Part shown: in pieces, positions 25,990-34,651 of the stretch | How positions within the stretch are numbered: position 1 is the stretch's first letter | Layout: every line of letters starts with the position of its first letter | Source: Anaerobium acetethylicum | GTDB lineage: Bacteria > Bacillota > Clostridia > Lachnospirales > Lachnospiraceae | NCBI RefSeq assembly: GCF_900096945.1 | Contig: NZ_FMKA01000017.1 | Span: forward strand, 18,402-82,401 | Direction of reading: 5' to 3' | DNA length: 64,000 nt | The notes under the pieces: model-generated | Database searches by the model: none | Told to the model about the DNA's origin: nothing | The model's input: the letters and a program-made list of their open reading frames with translations, nothing else | Made by a program: the position numbers and the translations under genes

Positions 25990-26101
25990 TCAAATATAAA
26001 TAATAAGTTACAAGGAATCGCATCACAAGTCGGATAGATTCTGTAAAAGAACGTCCAGATACAAGCAGAAAATGATGAACTATTTTTAAGGAGGAAAAGA
26101 A

Positions 26102-27001
26102 ATGGAAAACAAAGATGCATTAGATCTGCTTACAGGTCAAATTGCAAAATTCGTCGGACTGGTAGGGAAAAGACTTCCAGATGATGTAACAGCAAAGTTA
26201 AAAGAACTTAGCGAAGGCGAAGAGATGCCAATGGCAAAAATGATTTATGAATCTATGGAGAAAAATCAGAGAGCTGCGGAAGAATTAAACAGGCCATCAT
26301 GCCAGGATACAGGCCTGATACAGATGTTTGTGAGGGTAGGAACAAAATTCCCTTATATTGATTCCCTTAAGCCGGTTTTAAAGGATGCGGTATTCATTGC
26401 AACCAAAGAAGCGCCGCTGCGTCATAATACTGTAGAGACTTTTGATGAAGTAAACACAGGAACCAATGTGGGAACAGACTCCCCATGGTTATACTGGGAT
26501 ATTATTCCGAATAGTGATAAACTTGAATTAGACGTATACATGGCCGGAGGCGGATGCTCTCTCCCCGGACAGGGAAAAACATTAATGCCAGGTGAAGGAT
26601 ATGAAGGAGTAGTAAAAGTCGTTCTTGACCTGATGACTTCATATGGATTAAATGCATGTCCTCCACTGCTGGTTGGTGTTGGAATAGGAACATCGATTGA
26701 CTCAGCAGCGTTTATGGCTAAAAAAGCTTTGATGCGTCCGGTAGGAAGCCATAATTCTAACCCAAAAGCAGCAGATTTAGAAGATGAACTTACGAAAGCG
26801 ATTGATTCAATCGGACTTGGACCCCAGGGATTAAGAGGAACAAAGTCGGTTATGGGTGTTAATATTGTCAATTCAGCACGCCACCCATCCGTTATATCAT
26901 GTGCAGTAAATATTGGCTGTTGGTCACACCGCCGGGGCACGATTACATTCAACAGCGATTTAAGTTATGAATCAAGTACTCACAAGGGGGTCGAACTATG
27001 A
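26102..27001 (+). CDS. ttdA: L(+)-tartrate dehydratase, alpha subunit
   Basis: 299 residues, close to the enterobacterial TtdA length. Class I fumarase-type Fe-S hydro-lyase alpha chain: [14 protein letters not shown] (C67 region), [35 protein letters not shown] (about 149-165) and [10 protein letters not shown] near the C-terminus supply the three cluster cysteines and substrate residues. With TtdB it converts L-tartrate to oxaloacetate. The stop overlaps the TtdB start (ATGA). A class I fumarase split into two chains is the alternative; the neighbouring CitMHS transporter and GntR pair favour a dedicated catabolic role. Confidence 0.87.
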   Translation: MENKDALDLLTGQIAKFVGLVGKRLPDDVTAKLKELSEGEEMPMAKMIYESMEKNQRAAEELNRPSCQDTGLIQMFVRVGTKFPYIDSLKPVLKDAVFIATKEAPLRHNTVETFDEVNTGTNVGTDSPWLYWDIIPNSDKLELDVYMAGGGCSLPGQGKTLMPGEGYEGVVKVVLDLMTSYGLNACPPLLVGVGIGTSIDSAAFMAKKALMRPVGSHNSNPKAADLEDELTKAIDSIGLGPQGLRGTKSVMGVNIVNSARHPSVISCAVNIGCWSHRRGTITFNSDLSYESSTHKGVEL

Positions 27002-27612
27002 AAAAAATATTAACAACACCAATTTCAGATGAAGACTTAAAAGATATTAAGATTGGCGATGTCATTTACCTGAATGGACATATTGTGACCTGTAGGGATG
27101 TTGCCCATAGAAGACTTATCGAACTCAATCGTGAACTTCCCGTAGATATTAAGGGTGGAGCGATTTTCCACGCCGGTCCTATCGTGCGCAAGGTTGAAGG
27201 AGAAGAGGACAAATTCGAAATGGTTTCAATCGGTCCGACAACAAGTATGAGAATGGAAAAATTTGAAAAAGAGTTTATCGAACAGACAGGAGTAAAACTG
27301 ATTGTCGGTAAAGGAGGCATGGGAGCGAATACGGAAGCCGGATGCAAAGAAAATAAAGCAATCCATTGTGTATTCCCCGCCGGATGTGCAGTACTCGCAG
27401 CTACCTGTGTAGAGGAAATCGAAGATGCCCAGTGGAGAGATCTTGGAATGCCTGAAACACTCTGGGTCTGCAGGGTTAAAGAATTCGGACCGCTTATCGT
27501 ATCTATCGATGCCGAAGGAAACAATATATTCGAACAGAATAAGGTTGAATTCAACAAGCGCAAGGATGCCGCTTTAGAAGGACTTTATCCGAAGGTAAAA
27601 TATATTAAGTAA
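26998..27612 (+). CDS. ttdB: L(+)-tartrate dehydratase, beta subunit
   Basis: 204 residues, beta chain (swivel-like domain) of the same hydro-lyase. Visible: [24 protein letters not shown] (about 20-43), [22 protein letters not shown] (spread about 76-89), [15 protein letters not shown] and the C-terminal [17 protein letters not shown]. Translationally coupled to ttdA. The fumarase/tartrate ambiguity noted for ttdA applies equally. Confidence 0.87.
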   Translation: MKKILTTPISDEDLKDIKIGDVIYLNGHIVTCRDVAHRRLIELNRELPVDIKGGAIFHAGPIVRKVEGEEDKFEMVSIGPTTSMRMEKFEKEFIEQTGVKLIVGKGGMGANTEAGCKENKAIHCVFPAGCAVLAATCVEEIEDAQWRDLGMPETLWVCRVKEFGPLIVSIDAEGNNIFEQNKVEFNKRKDAALEGLYPKVKYIK

Positions 27613-27646
27613 CATATTGATTGAAAGTCGGAATAGCTATAAACCA

Positions 27647-27701
27647 TTAACTGTTCAGCTGACAAGCTATAACTGTGAAGGACGCAGGACTGAATAATTA
27701 C
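27647..27701. repeat. Short (55-bp) deletion form of the TIR repeat
   Basis: TTAACTGTTCAG (27647-27658) and CTGAATAATTAC (27690-27701) are the two ends; the interior keeps only CTGTGAAGGACGCAGGA-like sequence of the full element. Lies between ttdB and the transporter gene. Confidence 0.65.
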
Positions 27702-27727
27702 AAAAACCATATGAATTAGGAGAAGTT

Positions 27728-29092
27728 ATGTTGACATTTTTAGCATTAGCCATGATTCTTACATTTATTATTTTGCTCTCTAAGAAAAAGTTATCGGTTT
27801 TCACTGCATTGACCTTAGTACCATTATTTTATGGCCTTATAGCCGTCACCTTGAATGGCGGAACAGTTATAGAGCTTTTTGACTGGATTACGCAGGGTAT
27901 TTTCTTCAAGCAGAATTTAGAAACCGGTAAGGTATCATGGGGAGTTATTTCACCTGGTATTACGATCTTATTTTCAATTTTATACTTTGACCTGATGCTG
28001 AATGTAGGTCTGTTTGACCCTATTGCGGAATTCTTTATTAAAAAGGCAAAAGGGGATCCGTTAAAGGTTACTTTGTCAACAGTTATGGTTGCCAGTGTTG
28101 TTGCCCTCAATGGCGATACAACGACGACAATTATCATCTGTCTGGCCGCATTTTTAAACCTGTACAAGCAGTTAAAGCTTAAATTAAGTTACCTTGCAAT
28201 TATCATTGTAGGACCGATCGGCATCTGGAATCAGCTGCCATGGGGCGGTCCGACAATTGCCTGCTCTACTGCCATGGGTGTAGAGCTGAACGAACTTTTT
28301 GCCGCACTGCTTCCGGGCCTCCTTGTTGCACAGGTTGTTGTTATAGTGGTTGCCGGTTATCTTGGAATGAAGGAACGTAAGAGGCTGGGTTACAAGGCAG
28401 GAGATGACGGAGAAGTATCGGAAGAAAGCATACAGCAGATGCTTTCAGCGATCAGGGAGAAAGACCCTGAGCTAAAACGTCCTAAATTGTATGCATTCAA
28501 CCTGATTCTTACATTAGGAGCTATTTTCATCCTGATCAAAGGCTATGTTCACGGCTCGGTAGTATTCATGCTGGCTTCAGCAATTGCATTAGTGATCAAT
28601 TACCGTTCTGTAAAAGAATGCAACGAGCGCCTTGAGGCATTGGCTTCAGACGTACTGCCTACCGCATTGGCGACACTTGGTGCGGGCGTATTCTCAGGAG
28701 TCTTGTCAGGCAGCGGTATGGCCGCATCGCTGGCAAACACCATTGCAAACATTATTCCAACATCACTGGGTTCGCACATGGCTCCAATCTATGCTTTGAT
28801 TGCAGCACCGGCAATATGCTTCCTGCCACAAGACGCTTTCTACTTTGGAATTGCTTCCGTAATCAAGGATGTTATGGGGCAGTTCGGAATTACGCCGATA
28901 CAAGCAGCGGTAGCATCAATGGCTGGACAGTCTTTCAGATTAATCAGTCCGGTAATACCGGCATTATACCTGCTGTGTGGGGAAACAGAGCAGAACTTTG
29001 TAGGATTCCAGAAAGAGTACACGAAATATTTCTGGGTTGTGCTAGTGACCTATATGATTGTATTTGGTATAACGGGAGCAATACCATATTAA
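27728..29092 (+). CDS. CitMHS-family carboxylate transporter (probable tartrate transporter)
   Basis: 454 residues, about twelve membrane segments, citrate-Mg2+:H+ / ion-transporter superfamily. Visible: MVASVVALNGDTTTTIIICLAAFLNLY (spread about 117-143), GPIGIWNQLPWGGPTIA (about 162-178) and a second-half pair GVFSGVLSGSGMAASLA and QDAFYFGIASVIKDV. Classical members carry citrate with divalent metal; position behind ttdAB indicates uptake of tartrate or a related dicarboxylate. AGGAGAAG ribosome site. A terminator follows at 29106. Confidence 0.85.
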   Translation: MLTFLALAMILTFIILLSKKKLSVFTALTLVPLFYGLIAVTLNGGTVIELFDWITQGIFFKQNLETGKVSWGVISPGITILFSILYFDLMLNVGLFDPIAEFFIKKAKGDPLKVTLSTVMVASVVALNGDTTTTIIICLAAFLNLYKQLKLKLSYLAIIIVGPIGIWNQLPWGGPTIACSTAMGVELNELFAALLPGLLVAQVVVIVVAGYLGMKERKRLGYKAGDDGEVSEESIQQMLSAIREKDPELKRPKLYAFNLILTLGAIFILIKGYVHGSVVFMLASAIALVINYRSVKECNERLEALASDVLPTALATLGAGVFSGVLSGSGMAASLANTIANIIPTSLGSHMAPIYALIAAPAICFLPQDAFYFGIASVIKDVMGQFGITPIQAAVASMAGQSFRLISPVIPALYLLCGETEQNFVGFQKEYTKYFWVVLVTYMIVFGITGAIPY

Positions 29093-29105
29093 ATAAAAAT
29101 ATTTC

Positions 29106-29145
29106 AAGTAATGCCTTGACAATTATGTCAGGGCATTATATTATA
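29106..29145 (+). terminator. Terminator of the tartrate operon
   Basis: TAATGCCTTGACA and TGTCAGGGCATTA form a near-perfect stem with an ATTA loop (roughly 29109-29138), followed by TATATTA. The T run is weak. Confidence 0.65.
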
Positions 29146-29193
29146 TTAAAAACATAGTTAACATACTAAAAAAGTATGAAAAGGAGAAGGACC

Positions 29194-29361
29194 ATGAAAG
29201 CAAACAGAGCAGATTATAGAAAACAAATTATATCAAATAGTAATAGCGTGGCATCAAAATTAAATAGCTGCTGTATGTGTATGTGCTGTAAACAAATGAA
29301 TATATTTGTAAGCGGGCAGATGCTTTGTTTTCGTGGAGATAAGATGGGGGCATTCCTCTAA
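29194..29361 (+). CDS. Cysteine/methionine-rich leader peptide (55 aa)
   Basis: Small open frame with a strong AAAGGAGAAGG site three bases before ATG 29194 (an earlier in-frame ATG lies at 29176). The peptide carries the run CCMCMCC at residues 26-32 and another Cys and three Mets after it, with no sign of a structured protein. An intrinsic terminator follows 48 bases downstream (29410-29439). This layout is that of a translation-attenuation leader responding to cysteine or methionine supply. The next genes on the strand encode a polar amino-acid ABC transporter with a methyltransferase. No homologue is recalled; a small metal-binding peptide is the alternative reading. Confidence 0.55.
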   Translation: MKANRADYRKQIISNSNSVASKLNSCCMCMCCKQMNIFVSGQMLCFRGDKMGAFL

Positions 29362-29409
29362 TAATAAATCTTATTATACCAGACTGGAAATCGATACAGT
29401 GAAAACAGG

Positions 29410-29439
29410 AACAGGTGCTTGCGGGCATCTGTTTTTTTT
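29410..29439 (+). terminator. Intrinsic terminator (attenuator) after the Cys-rich peptide
   Basis: AACAGGTGC (29410-29418) and GCATCTGTT (29425-29433) form a 9-bp stem with a six-base loop, followed by TTTTTT. GTTTTC (29327-29332, inside the peptide frame) can pair with GAAAAC (29401-29406) just before the stem, so an alternative fold is possible. Confidence 0.75.
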
Positions 29440-29503
29440 GTGATACCAGGGTCAAAAGCCCATTTACATAATGGTATTCGCCAATTTGCACAAGTTTTCA
29501 ACA

Positions 29504-29714
29504 ATGAGGACGTGATGCAAAACATGTTCATTCGCAGCGCGCTCTCGCTTAGATGAAGACGTAGTGGTACGTAGGGCCGCAAAATACGCAGCCCAAATAC
29601 CAACGTTTTCATATCATAGGAAAATTCGCCCTATGATATAAAAACCCTCCGGGGGATGTGCAAATAGACGAAGTCGAACATTACAAGAGGGCTTTTGACT
29701 CGCTAATCTATATA
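29504..29714. repeat. Long-hairpin repeat family B, copy 1
   Basis: From ATGAGGACGTGATGCAAAAC to AAGAGGGCTTTTGACTCGC it matches, with few changes, the copy at 39316-39554. It includes the arms AGATGAAGACGTAGTGGTAC and TACCAACGTTTTCAT of a long hairpin, and a further ATATCATAGG/CCTATGATAT hairpin near 29621-29640 not present in copy 2. The minus-strand frame here is an artefact of the repeat. Confidence 0.8.
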
Positions 29715-29764
29715 GGAAATTACACGAATTTCCCATATATCAAAAATATTCCGCAAGGAGGCGC

Positions 29765-29899
29765 ATGGCGCGCAAGAAGAATACAAATTCAGGAGGTGGA
29801 AATCGTGAATCAGGTCACTTATATAAAGAAAAATTGGGAAAGCAAGCGATGTTTGGTTTAATAGATCACATGCATCAGGAAATGATACGAATCAAGTAA
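29765..29899 (+). CDS. Possible small protein (44 aa), unknown
   Basis: ATG 29765 lies four bases after a strong AAGGAGG and opens a 44-codon basic frame (MARKKNTNSGGGNRESGHLY...). No family is recognised. Its stop TAA is formed by the left end of the adjacent repeat (GTAAC at 29896), so it may be the truncated start of a once longer gene. Codon use is unremarkable. It sits between two repeats. Confidence 0.35.
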   Translation: MARKKNTNSGGGNRESGHLYKEKLGKQAMFGLIDHMHQEMIRIK

Positions 29900-30038
29900 C
29901 TATTCAGGACTACGTCCTTAGTATTCACAGATGAAGCACACAAATTGCAAAATCAGCAATTTGGTGCATGTGCATCTCAGGCTTTTATGTAAATTCAGCA
30001 TAAAAACACCTCACGAGACAAAGGTTCTGAACAGTTAC
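29896..30038. repeat. 143-bp terminal-inverted-repeat element, full copy 2
   Basis: Ends GTAACTATTCAG (29896-29907) and CTGAACAGTTAC (30027-30038) are inverted repeats. The interior is the reverse complement of the copy at 22924-23066 (AAGCACACAAATTGCAAAAT, then AATTCAGCATAAAAACACCT). Same 143-bp length. Confidence 0.85.
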
Positions 30039-30077
30039 CGAACTAATACAACAAACAGGATAAAGAGGAGAAAAGTT

Positions 30078-30989
30078 ATGAAGAATAGAAAAATATATAC
30101 AGCAGTTGCAGCAGCGTTAACATTGAGCATCGGGGCATTGACAGGATGTGGAGCAGGAGAGACGAAAGCAGTTGAAAAGACGGAAACGCAGACAGCGGAA
30201 AAAACAGAAACAGAAGTTGGAACGACAGCCTCTTCCGATGAGGTGGAAAAAATATATGTAGCACATACCCAGACATATGTTCCGTATGATTTTGTAAATG
30301 AAAAAGGAGAGTCAGACGGCTATGAAGTACAGGTGCTGAAAGCGATTGATGAAGCGCTGCCTCAATATGAATTCGAATTTGTACCGACGACAGATGATGA
30401 TCTGCTGATTGGAGTTGAATCTGGGAAATACAATATCGGTGTAAAGGGAGCATGGTTCACAGAAGAACGCGCCAGTAAATTTAAATTTCCGGAAAACTAT
30501 ATTGGCGCCAGCAGTATCGGCATCGTATACAGGACAGAAAATGCGGACGAAATTACGGATTTTGAATCCTTTGCAGAATTCAGCGGAAAGCTGGTTCCGA
30601 TTGCGCCGCAGAATGCCCAGTATGCAATTGTTGAAAAATACAATGAGGCTCATCCTGACAACCAGGTGGAGCTGGAAGCTGCGGATTCCTTTGATGTTTC
30701 GGATGCCTATTTATGGGTCCTGGAAGGAAGATATGATGCCTTCTTTAATATTAAGACTTCATTCGAAACAAATGTAGTTGCTGAAGATGGCCAATATCAT
30801 CAGTATGCGGACCAGCTTTCCTACAGCGTGTACCAGGCAATCCCGACTTATCCGCTATTTAATTTAGAAGATGAAGAGCTGGCGGCCGCCTATGACAAAG
30901 CCTTTGAACAGCTGAAGGCAGACGGCACGATCGAGGAGCTGGAACTTCAATATTTCGGGGAAGACTTGTTCCAATATATTGCAGAATAA
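30078..30989 (+). CDS. Polar amino-acid ABC transporter substrate-binding lipoprotein
   Basis: 303 residues; signal peptide with lipobox ALTGC (lipidated C24), a Glu/Thr/Lys-rich linker (about 25-57) and a family 3 solute-binding domain (YVPYDFVNEKGESDGYEVQV, about 73-92; FVPTTDDDLLIGVESGKYNIGV; LYFGEDL-like end). Extracytoplasmic, anchored to the membrane. Start 30078 follows AAAGAGGAG; upstream in-frame codons lie in the repeat. Works with permeases at 32139 and 32860 and the ATPase at 33624. Cystine or a methylated sulfur amino acid is a plausible ligand given the Cys/Met leader, but this is inference. Confidence 0.88.
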   Translation: MKNRKIYTAVAAALTLSIGALTGCGAGETKAVEKTETQTAEKTETEVGTTASSDEVEKIYVAHTQTYVPYDFVNEKGESDGYEVQVLKAIDEALPQYEFEFVPTTDDDLLIGVESGKYNIGVKGAWFTEERASKFKFPENYIGASSIGIVYRTENADEITDFESFAEFSGKLVPIAPQNAQYAIVEKYNEAHPDNQVELEAADSFDVSDAYLWVLEGRYDAFFNIKTSFETNVVAEDGQYHQYADQLSYSVYQAIPTYPLFNLEDEELAAAYDKAFEQLKADGTIEELELQYFGEDLFQYIAE

Positions 30990-31010
30990 GGAGTGGAGCG
31001 CCAAAATAAG

Positions 31011-31058
31011 GTAACTGTTTATAACCATGAAGGACCACACAGCAAGCGTGATGATTAC
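31011..31058. repeat. Degenerate remnant of the TIR repeat
   Basis: GTAACTGTTTATAACCATGA at 31011-31030, AAGGACCACAC and ATGATTAC at 31051-31058 echo the ends and centre of the 143-bp element. Lies between the binding protein and methyltransferase genes. Confidence 0.45.
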
Positions 31059-31078
31059 AGAAAAGAGAGGTAATGAAG

Positions 31079-32083
31079 ATGTCAAAAAGAGATTTGGTAT
31101 TTAATGCATTTAACAATAAAGAGGTAGAAAGAATCCCGGTCGGGTTCTGGTTTCATTTCGCAGATGAGGATGAATTCTCACAGGGCCTGGAAAATCCGGA
31201 AATTGTAGAAAAAAATATAGCAGGGCACCAGAAGTATTTTGATGAGTTTGAACCGGATTTTTTAAAGCTGATGAGTGACGGCTTTTTTGGATACCCGGGC
31301 CAAGAGATCATAGAAGCCGGTTCGGCAGAGGATCTGCGCCGTGTCAGGGCAGTTGGAGAGGATCATCCGTGGATAACAGGACAGGTGGAACTGGTCAGGG
31401 AACTGACCCGTCGGTTCGGCAGTGAAGTGGCAGCCTTTTATAATATTTTCTCTCCGGTTACATTTTTCCAGATTATCAGGGGGGAGGATGCTGAAAAATC
31501 AGTAGCAGACTTCTATCATGAAGATCCGGAAGCGCTGGCGTTTGTGTTGAATGAGATCGGAAAGGATATTAAGGTTCTGGCCAGAAAAGTCATAGAGGAA
31601 GCCGGGGCGGACGGAATCTATTTCAGCGTTAAAAATATCCAGGATGAAACAATCTCCAGGGAAGAGTATTTGCAATATGTCGGACCGAGTGATCTGGCAG
31701 TGCTTGAGGAAGCTAACAGAGTCAGCCAGAACAACATCCTCCATATCTGCGGATATGAAGGCGCAAGAAATGATCTCACAACCTATGCAGATTATGAGGC
31801 GAAAGCGGTGAACTGGGCGGTAAACGTAGAAGGAGTGGGAATTTCAGAAGGAAGAGAACTGTTTCCAGGAAAGGCTGTTATCGGAGGGTTTGCAAACTCG
31901 CCAGGATCGCTGATCCATAAGGGAAGCAGGGCGCAAATTGAGAGCTTTACTGAAGAGCTGATCAATGAGGCAGGCAGGACCGGTTTTATTATTGGAGCAG
32001 ACTGCACAATCCCAGGCGATACAGATCTGGAACATCTGAAATGGATCAGGGATAAGGCAGAGGAAGTGTCAAAACAGGCATAA
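31079..32083 (+). CDS. URO-D-family (MtaA/CmuA-type) corrinoid-linked methyltransferase
   Basis: About 334 residues with the uroporphyrinogen-decarboxylase barrel. Begins SKRDLVFNAFNNKEVERIPVGFWFHF, as in the methyl-transfer branch rather than heme synthesis. The Zn-binding set H222-x-C224 (LHICGYEG) and C309 (IIGADCTIPGD) follows the His-x-Cys...Cys pattern of methylcobamide:thiol methyltransferases. Ends with GD(T)DLEHLKWIRD. It sits inside an amino-acid ABC operon, so it may take the methyl group from, or add one to, an imported sulfur compound. No corrinoid protein gene is in the window. Start 31079 is favoured by spacing to AGAGAGG; 31073 is possible. Confidence 0.82.
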   Translation: MSKRDLVFNAFNNKEVERIPVGFWFHFADEDEFSQGLENPEIVEKNIAGHQKYFDEFEPDFLKLMSDGFFGYPGQEIIEAGSAEDLRRVRAVGEDHPWITGQVELVRELTRRFGSEVAAFYNIFSPVTFFQIIRGEDAEKSVADFYHEDPEALAFVLNEIGKDIKVLARKVIEEAGADGIYFSVKNIQDETISREEYLQYVGPSDLAVLEEANRVSQNNILHICGYEGARNDLTTYADYEAKAVNWAVNVEGVGISEGRELFPGKAVIGGFANSPGSLIHKGSRAQIESFTEELINEAGRTGFIIGADCTIPGDTDLEHLKWIRDKAEEVSKQA

Positions 32084-32138
32084 CAGGCATAAGAGATAAG
32101 GATAAGAGATCCATGAAAAGGAAAGGAGATGCGAATAA

Positions 32139-32849
32139 ATGACAAGACCCTTTGAACCAAGTTTTATCATAGAGGTGATACCCCAGCTCCTTCCTTTTCT
32201 GGGGACAACCCTTGCAATTGTAACCGGGACTGTGCTTTTTGGCAGTATGTTCGGATTTATACTTGCCAGAGCCAAGATAAGAGGAAGAAAAATCAGTAAA
32301 TTGCTGGCAGATCTCTATACTGCTATCATCCGTGCCACGCCATCAATCGTGCTGCTGTTTGTTGTATTCTATGGCCTGCCGGAACTGCTTCTTGGCACAA
32401 TCGGGATCAACAGCAACGGATACAATAAAGTGTTTTTTGTCCTGATTGCATTTTCGCTGCAGTTTGCGGCTGTTATGTCAGAAGTAATGCGTTCTGCATA
32501 TGGATCGGTAGACAAGGGGCAGTATGAGGCTGCAGTCAGCATAGGATTATCGGAAAGGCAGGCATTTATCCGGATCGTATTGCCGCAGTGTATCGTGGTG
32601 GCGCTGCCAAATTTCGCGAATTCCCTGATCGGACTTCTAAAGGAGGGGGCATTGGCCTATACGATCGGTCTGACAGATATTATGGGGAAAGGGATTCTGA
32701 TCATCGGAAATAATTATGGAGCATATGCTTTGGAAACATACATTGCATTGACAGCAATCTACTGGGGAATCACATTGTTGATCGAAAAAAGCTTTCATTT
32801 GACGGAAAATCATCTGTCCAGAGGAAATAAGGGCATATCGGCCAGTTAG
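32139..32849 (+). CDS. Polar amino-acid ABC transporter permease 1
   Basis: 236 residues, HisM/GlnP-type permease with about five membrane segments. Visible: RATPSIVLLFVVFYGLPELLL (the R(G/A)TP motif) and the EAA loop YEAAVSIGLSERQAFIRIVLPQ (about 128-149). AAAGGAG ribosome site. Pairs with the permease at 32860, ten bases downstream of its stop. Confidence 0.9.
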   Translation: MTRPFEPSFIIEVIPQLLPFLGTTLAIVTGTVLFGSMFGFILARAKIRGRKISKLLADLYTAIIRATPSIVLLFVVFYGLPELLLGTIGINSNGYNKVFFVLIAFSLQFAAVMSEVMRSAYGSVDKGQYEAAVSIGLSERQAFIRIVLPQCIVVALPNFANSLIGLLKEGALAYTIGLTDIMGKGILIIGNNYGAYALETYIALTAIYWGITLLIEKSFHLTENHLSRGNKGISAS

Positions 32850-32859
32850 GAGGAAGGAA

Positions 32860-33570
32860 ATGACATTAAATACGGAATTTATGCTGGAGACATTCTTCAT
32901 TGCGCTCAAAGGGATACCGGTAACGCTCAGTTTGGCAGCCATTTCCCTTCTGCTGGCATCACCAGCCGCCTTTTTTATGGCGATCGCCAGGATCAATCGC
33001 ATAAAAGGATTGCAGAAAGCGGTGACTGTCTATGTTTCTTTTGTGAGAGGCACGCCGATGATATTGCAGATACTTGTCATATACAGCCTTTTGCCGAGCC
33101 TCCTGAACCAGCTATTTATGAATCTGAATCTGAAAATCAATGTGTTTGATGTAAATCCGATTCTGTATGCCTATATCGTGTTTACGCTGAACACGGCGGC
33201 GGCGCTGTCCGAAGTATTTCGTTCAGCCCTTCAGACAGTGAGCATTGGCCAGCTGGAAGCGGCACAGTCCATTGGACTATCAACATATAAGGCATATACC
33301 AGAATTGTGATTCCACAGGCATTGGTAGTTGCACTGCCTAATTTAGGAAACGTAACCGTAAATTTGATAAAAGGCACTTCCCTGGCATTTATGATGACAG
33401 TGAAGGATATAACTGCACTGGCAAAAATTGAAGCTTCCTACGGCTATAACTATATTGAGGCATATATCGTTATTTTCTTCATCTATATCATACTCTGCTC
33501 AGGGGTGCAGCTTGCATTCAGGCTGCTGGAGAAATATCTGGGAGGTTATAGAAAGCCGGCTGCCGGCTGA
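32860..33570 (+). CDS. Polar amino-acid ABC transporter permease 2
   Basis: 236 residues, same family as its neighbour: [21 protein letters not shown] and EAA loop [22 protein letters not shown] (about 132-153). AGGAGG ribosome site. The two permeases are equal in length, consistent with a heterodimeric channel. Confidence 0.9.
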   Translation: MTLNTEFMLETFFIALKGIPVTLSLAAISLLLASPAAFFMAIARINRIKGLQKAVTVYVSFVRGTPMILQILVIYSLLPSLLNQLFMNLNLKINVFDVNPILYAYIVFTLNTAAALSEVFRSALQTVSIGQLEAAQSIGLSTYKAYTRIVIPQALVVALPNLGNVTVNLIKGTSLAFMMTVKDITALAKIEASYGYNYIEAYIVIFFIYIILCSGVQLAFRLLEKYLGGYRKPAAG

Positions 33571-33623
33571 AACCCATGAAGTGGTCAGGCATATCAGCCA
33601 GAAAGAAAGGAGAGCCCATCTAT

Positions 33624-34376
33624 ATGTTAGAGCTTAAAAATGTCCATAAGTCGTTTGGCAGAAACGAGGTGCTGAAAGGCGTAGATATAAGTGTTGAAAA
33701 AGGGGATGTGGTTGTCATACTGGGCCCGAGCGGATCGGGGAAAACAACCCTCCTGCGTTCTATTAACTTTTTGGAAAAAGCAGATAAAGGAACCATTGTG
33801 TTTGGCGATATCGAAGCAAAACTGGAAAACGCTTCGAAGCATGACATAAGGGCAATCCGTAAAAAGTCAGCATTTGTATTCCAGAACTATAACCTGTTCC
33901 ATAACAGGACAGCACTTCAAAACGTAACGGAGGGGCTGATTGTTGCAAGGAAAGTACCGAAGGCGGAGGCGGTTGAAAAGGCAAGAAAGGCATTGGATAA
34001 AGTGGGGCTGTCAGACAGATATGACTATTATCCGTCACAGTTATCCGGCGGTCAGCAGCAGCGCGTGGGCATTGCAAGGGCAATCGCAGTAAATCCGGAT
34101 GTGATTCTGTTTGATGAACCGACTTCAGCACTGGATCCGGAATTGATAGGAGAAGTGCTGAACGTGATGAAGGAACTTGCAAAGGAAGGGACAACGATGA
34201 TCGTCGTCACACATGAAATGACGTTTGCGCAGGAGGTAGCGAATAAAGTGATTTTTATGGATGGCGGTGTGGTAGTGGAAGAAGGGCCGCCTGGGGAAAT
34301 ATTCACCCGGCCAAAAGAGGAACGGACGAAGCAGTTCTTAAGAAGAATCATCAATGATTTTGACTATGTAATATGA
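33624..34376 (+). CDS. Polar amino-acid ABC transporter ATP-binding protein (GlnQ type)
   Basis: 250 residues. Walker [10 protein letters not shown] (about 35-43), [14 protein letters not shown] signature (about 140-153), Walker [14 protein letters not shown] and switch His in VTHEM. Energises the importer with the two permeases. Start 33624 ([12 protein letters not shown]) follows AAAGGAG; the frame is open from 33576. Last gene before the terminator at 34410. Confidence 0.93.
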   Translation: MLELKNVHKSFGRNEVLKGVDISVEKGDVVVILGPSGSGKTTLLRSINFLEKADKGTIVFGDIEAKLENASKHDIRAIRKKSAFVFQNYNLFHNRTALQNVTEGLIVARKVPKAEAVEKARKALDKVGLSDRYDYYPSQLSGGQQQRVGIARAIAVNPDVILFDEPTSALDPELIGEVLNVMKELAKEGTTMIVVTHEMTFAQEVANKVIFMDGGVVVEEGPPGEIFTRPKEERTKQFLRRIINDFDYVI

Positions 34377-34409
34377 CGGGTGAAAGTCCCGAATATGTGA
34401 TCCGGGAAA

Positions 34410-34461
34410 AGACGCACCGCAAGACAGCATTTAAGGCTGTTCTGCAGTGCGTTCTTTTTTT
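34410..34461 (+). terminator. Terminator of the amino-acid ABC operon
   Basis: ACGCAC-GCA-GACAGC pairs with GCTGT-TGC-GTGCGT around ATTTAAG, followed by TCTTTTTTT. Strong stem, good T run. Confidence 0.85.
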
Positions 34462-34483
34462 GCAGTCCAGCCTCTGAAAGCCA

Positions 34484-34561
34484 TTTTGCGCATGCAGAAC
34501 TTGGGCTTTCATGCAGAACCAGCATAAAACATTTCACGAAACAGTGGTTCTGAACAGTTAA
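34484..34561. repeat. Partial copy of the TIR repeat
   Basis: GCAGAACCAGCATAAAACAT, TTTCACGAAACAGTGGTTCT and GAACAGTTA match the right half of the copy at 29896-30038. The left end is missing. Confidence 0.55.
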
Positions 34562-34651
34562 TAAAATACTTGACGGTCATAATATACGGTGATAATATAG
34601 GTAACATAGTAATTAGATAACAGTGTTAAATATTAACAAGGGGGTGTATTT

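Noticed and set aside
29358..29612. Minus-strand frame beginning MKTLVFGLRILRPYV
   Set aside because: Lies in repeat B; nearly the same translated text appears at 39233-39529 because both are copies of the repeat. No gene evidence.
29440..31078. Possible cobalamin riboswitch before the URO-D-type methyltransferase operon
   Set aside because: Looked for a B12-box-like sequence and the usual multi-stem leader; none seen. The Cys/Met leader peptide is the only control element recognisable.
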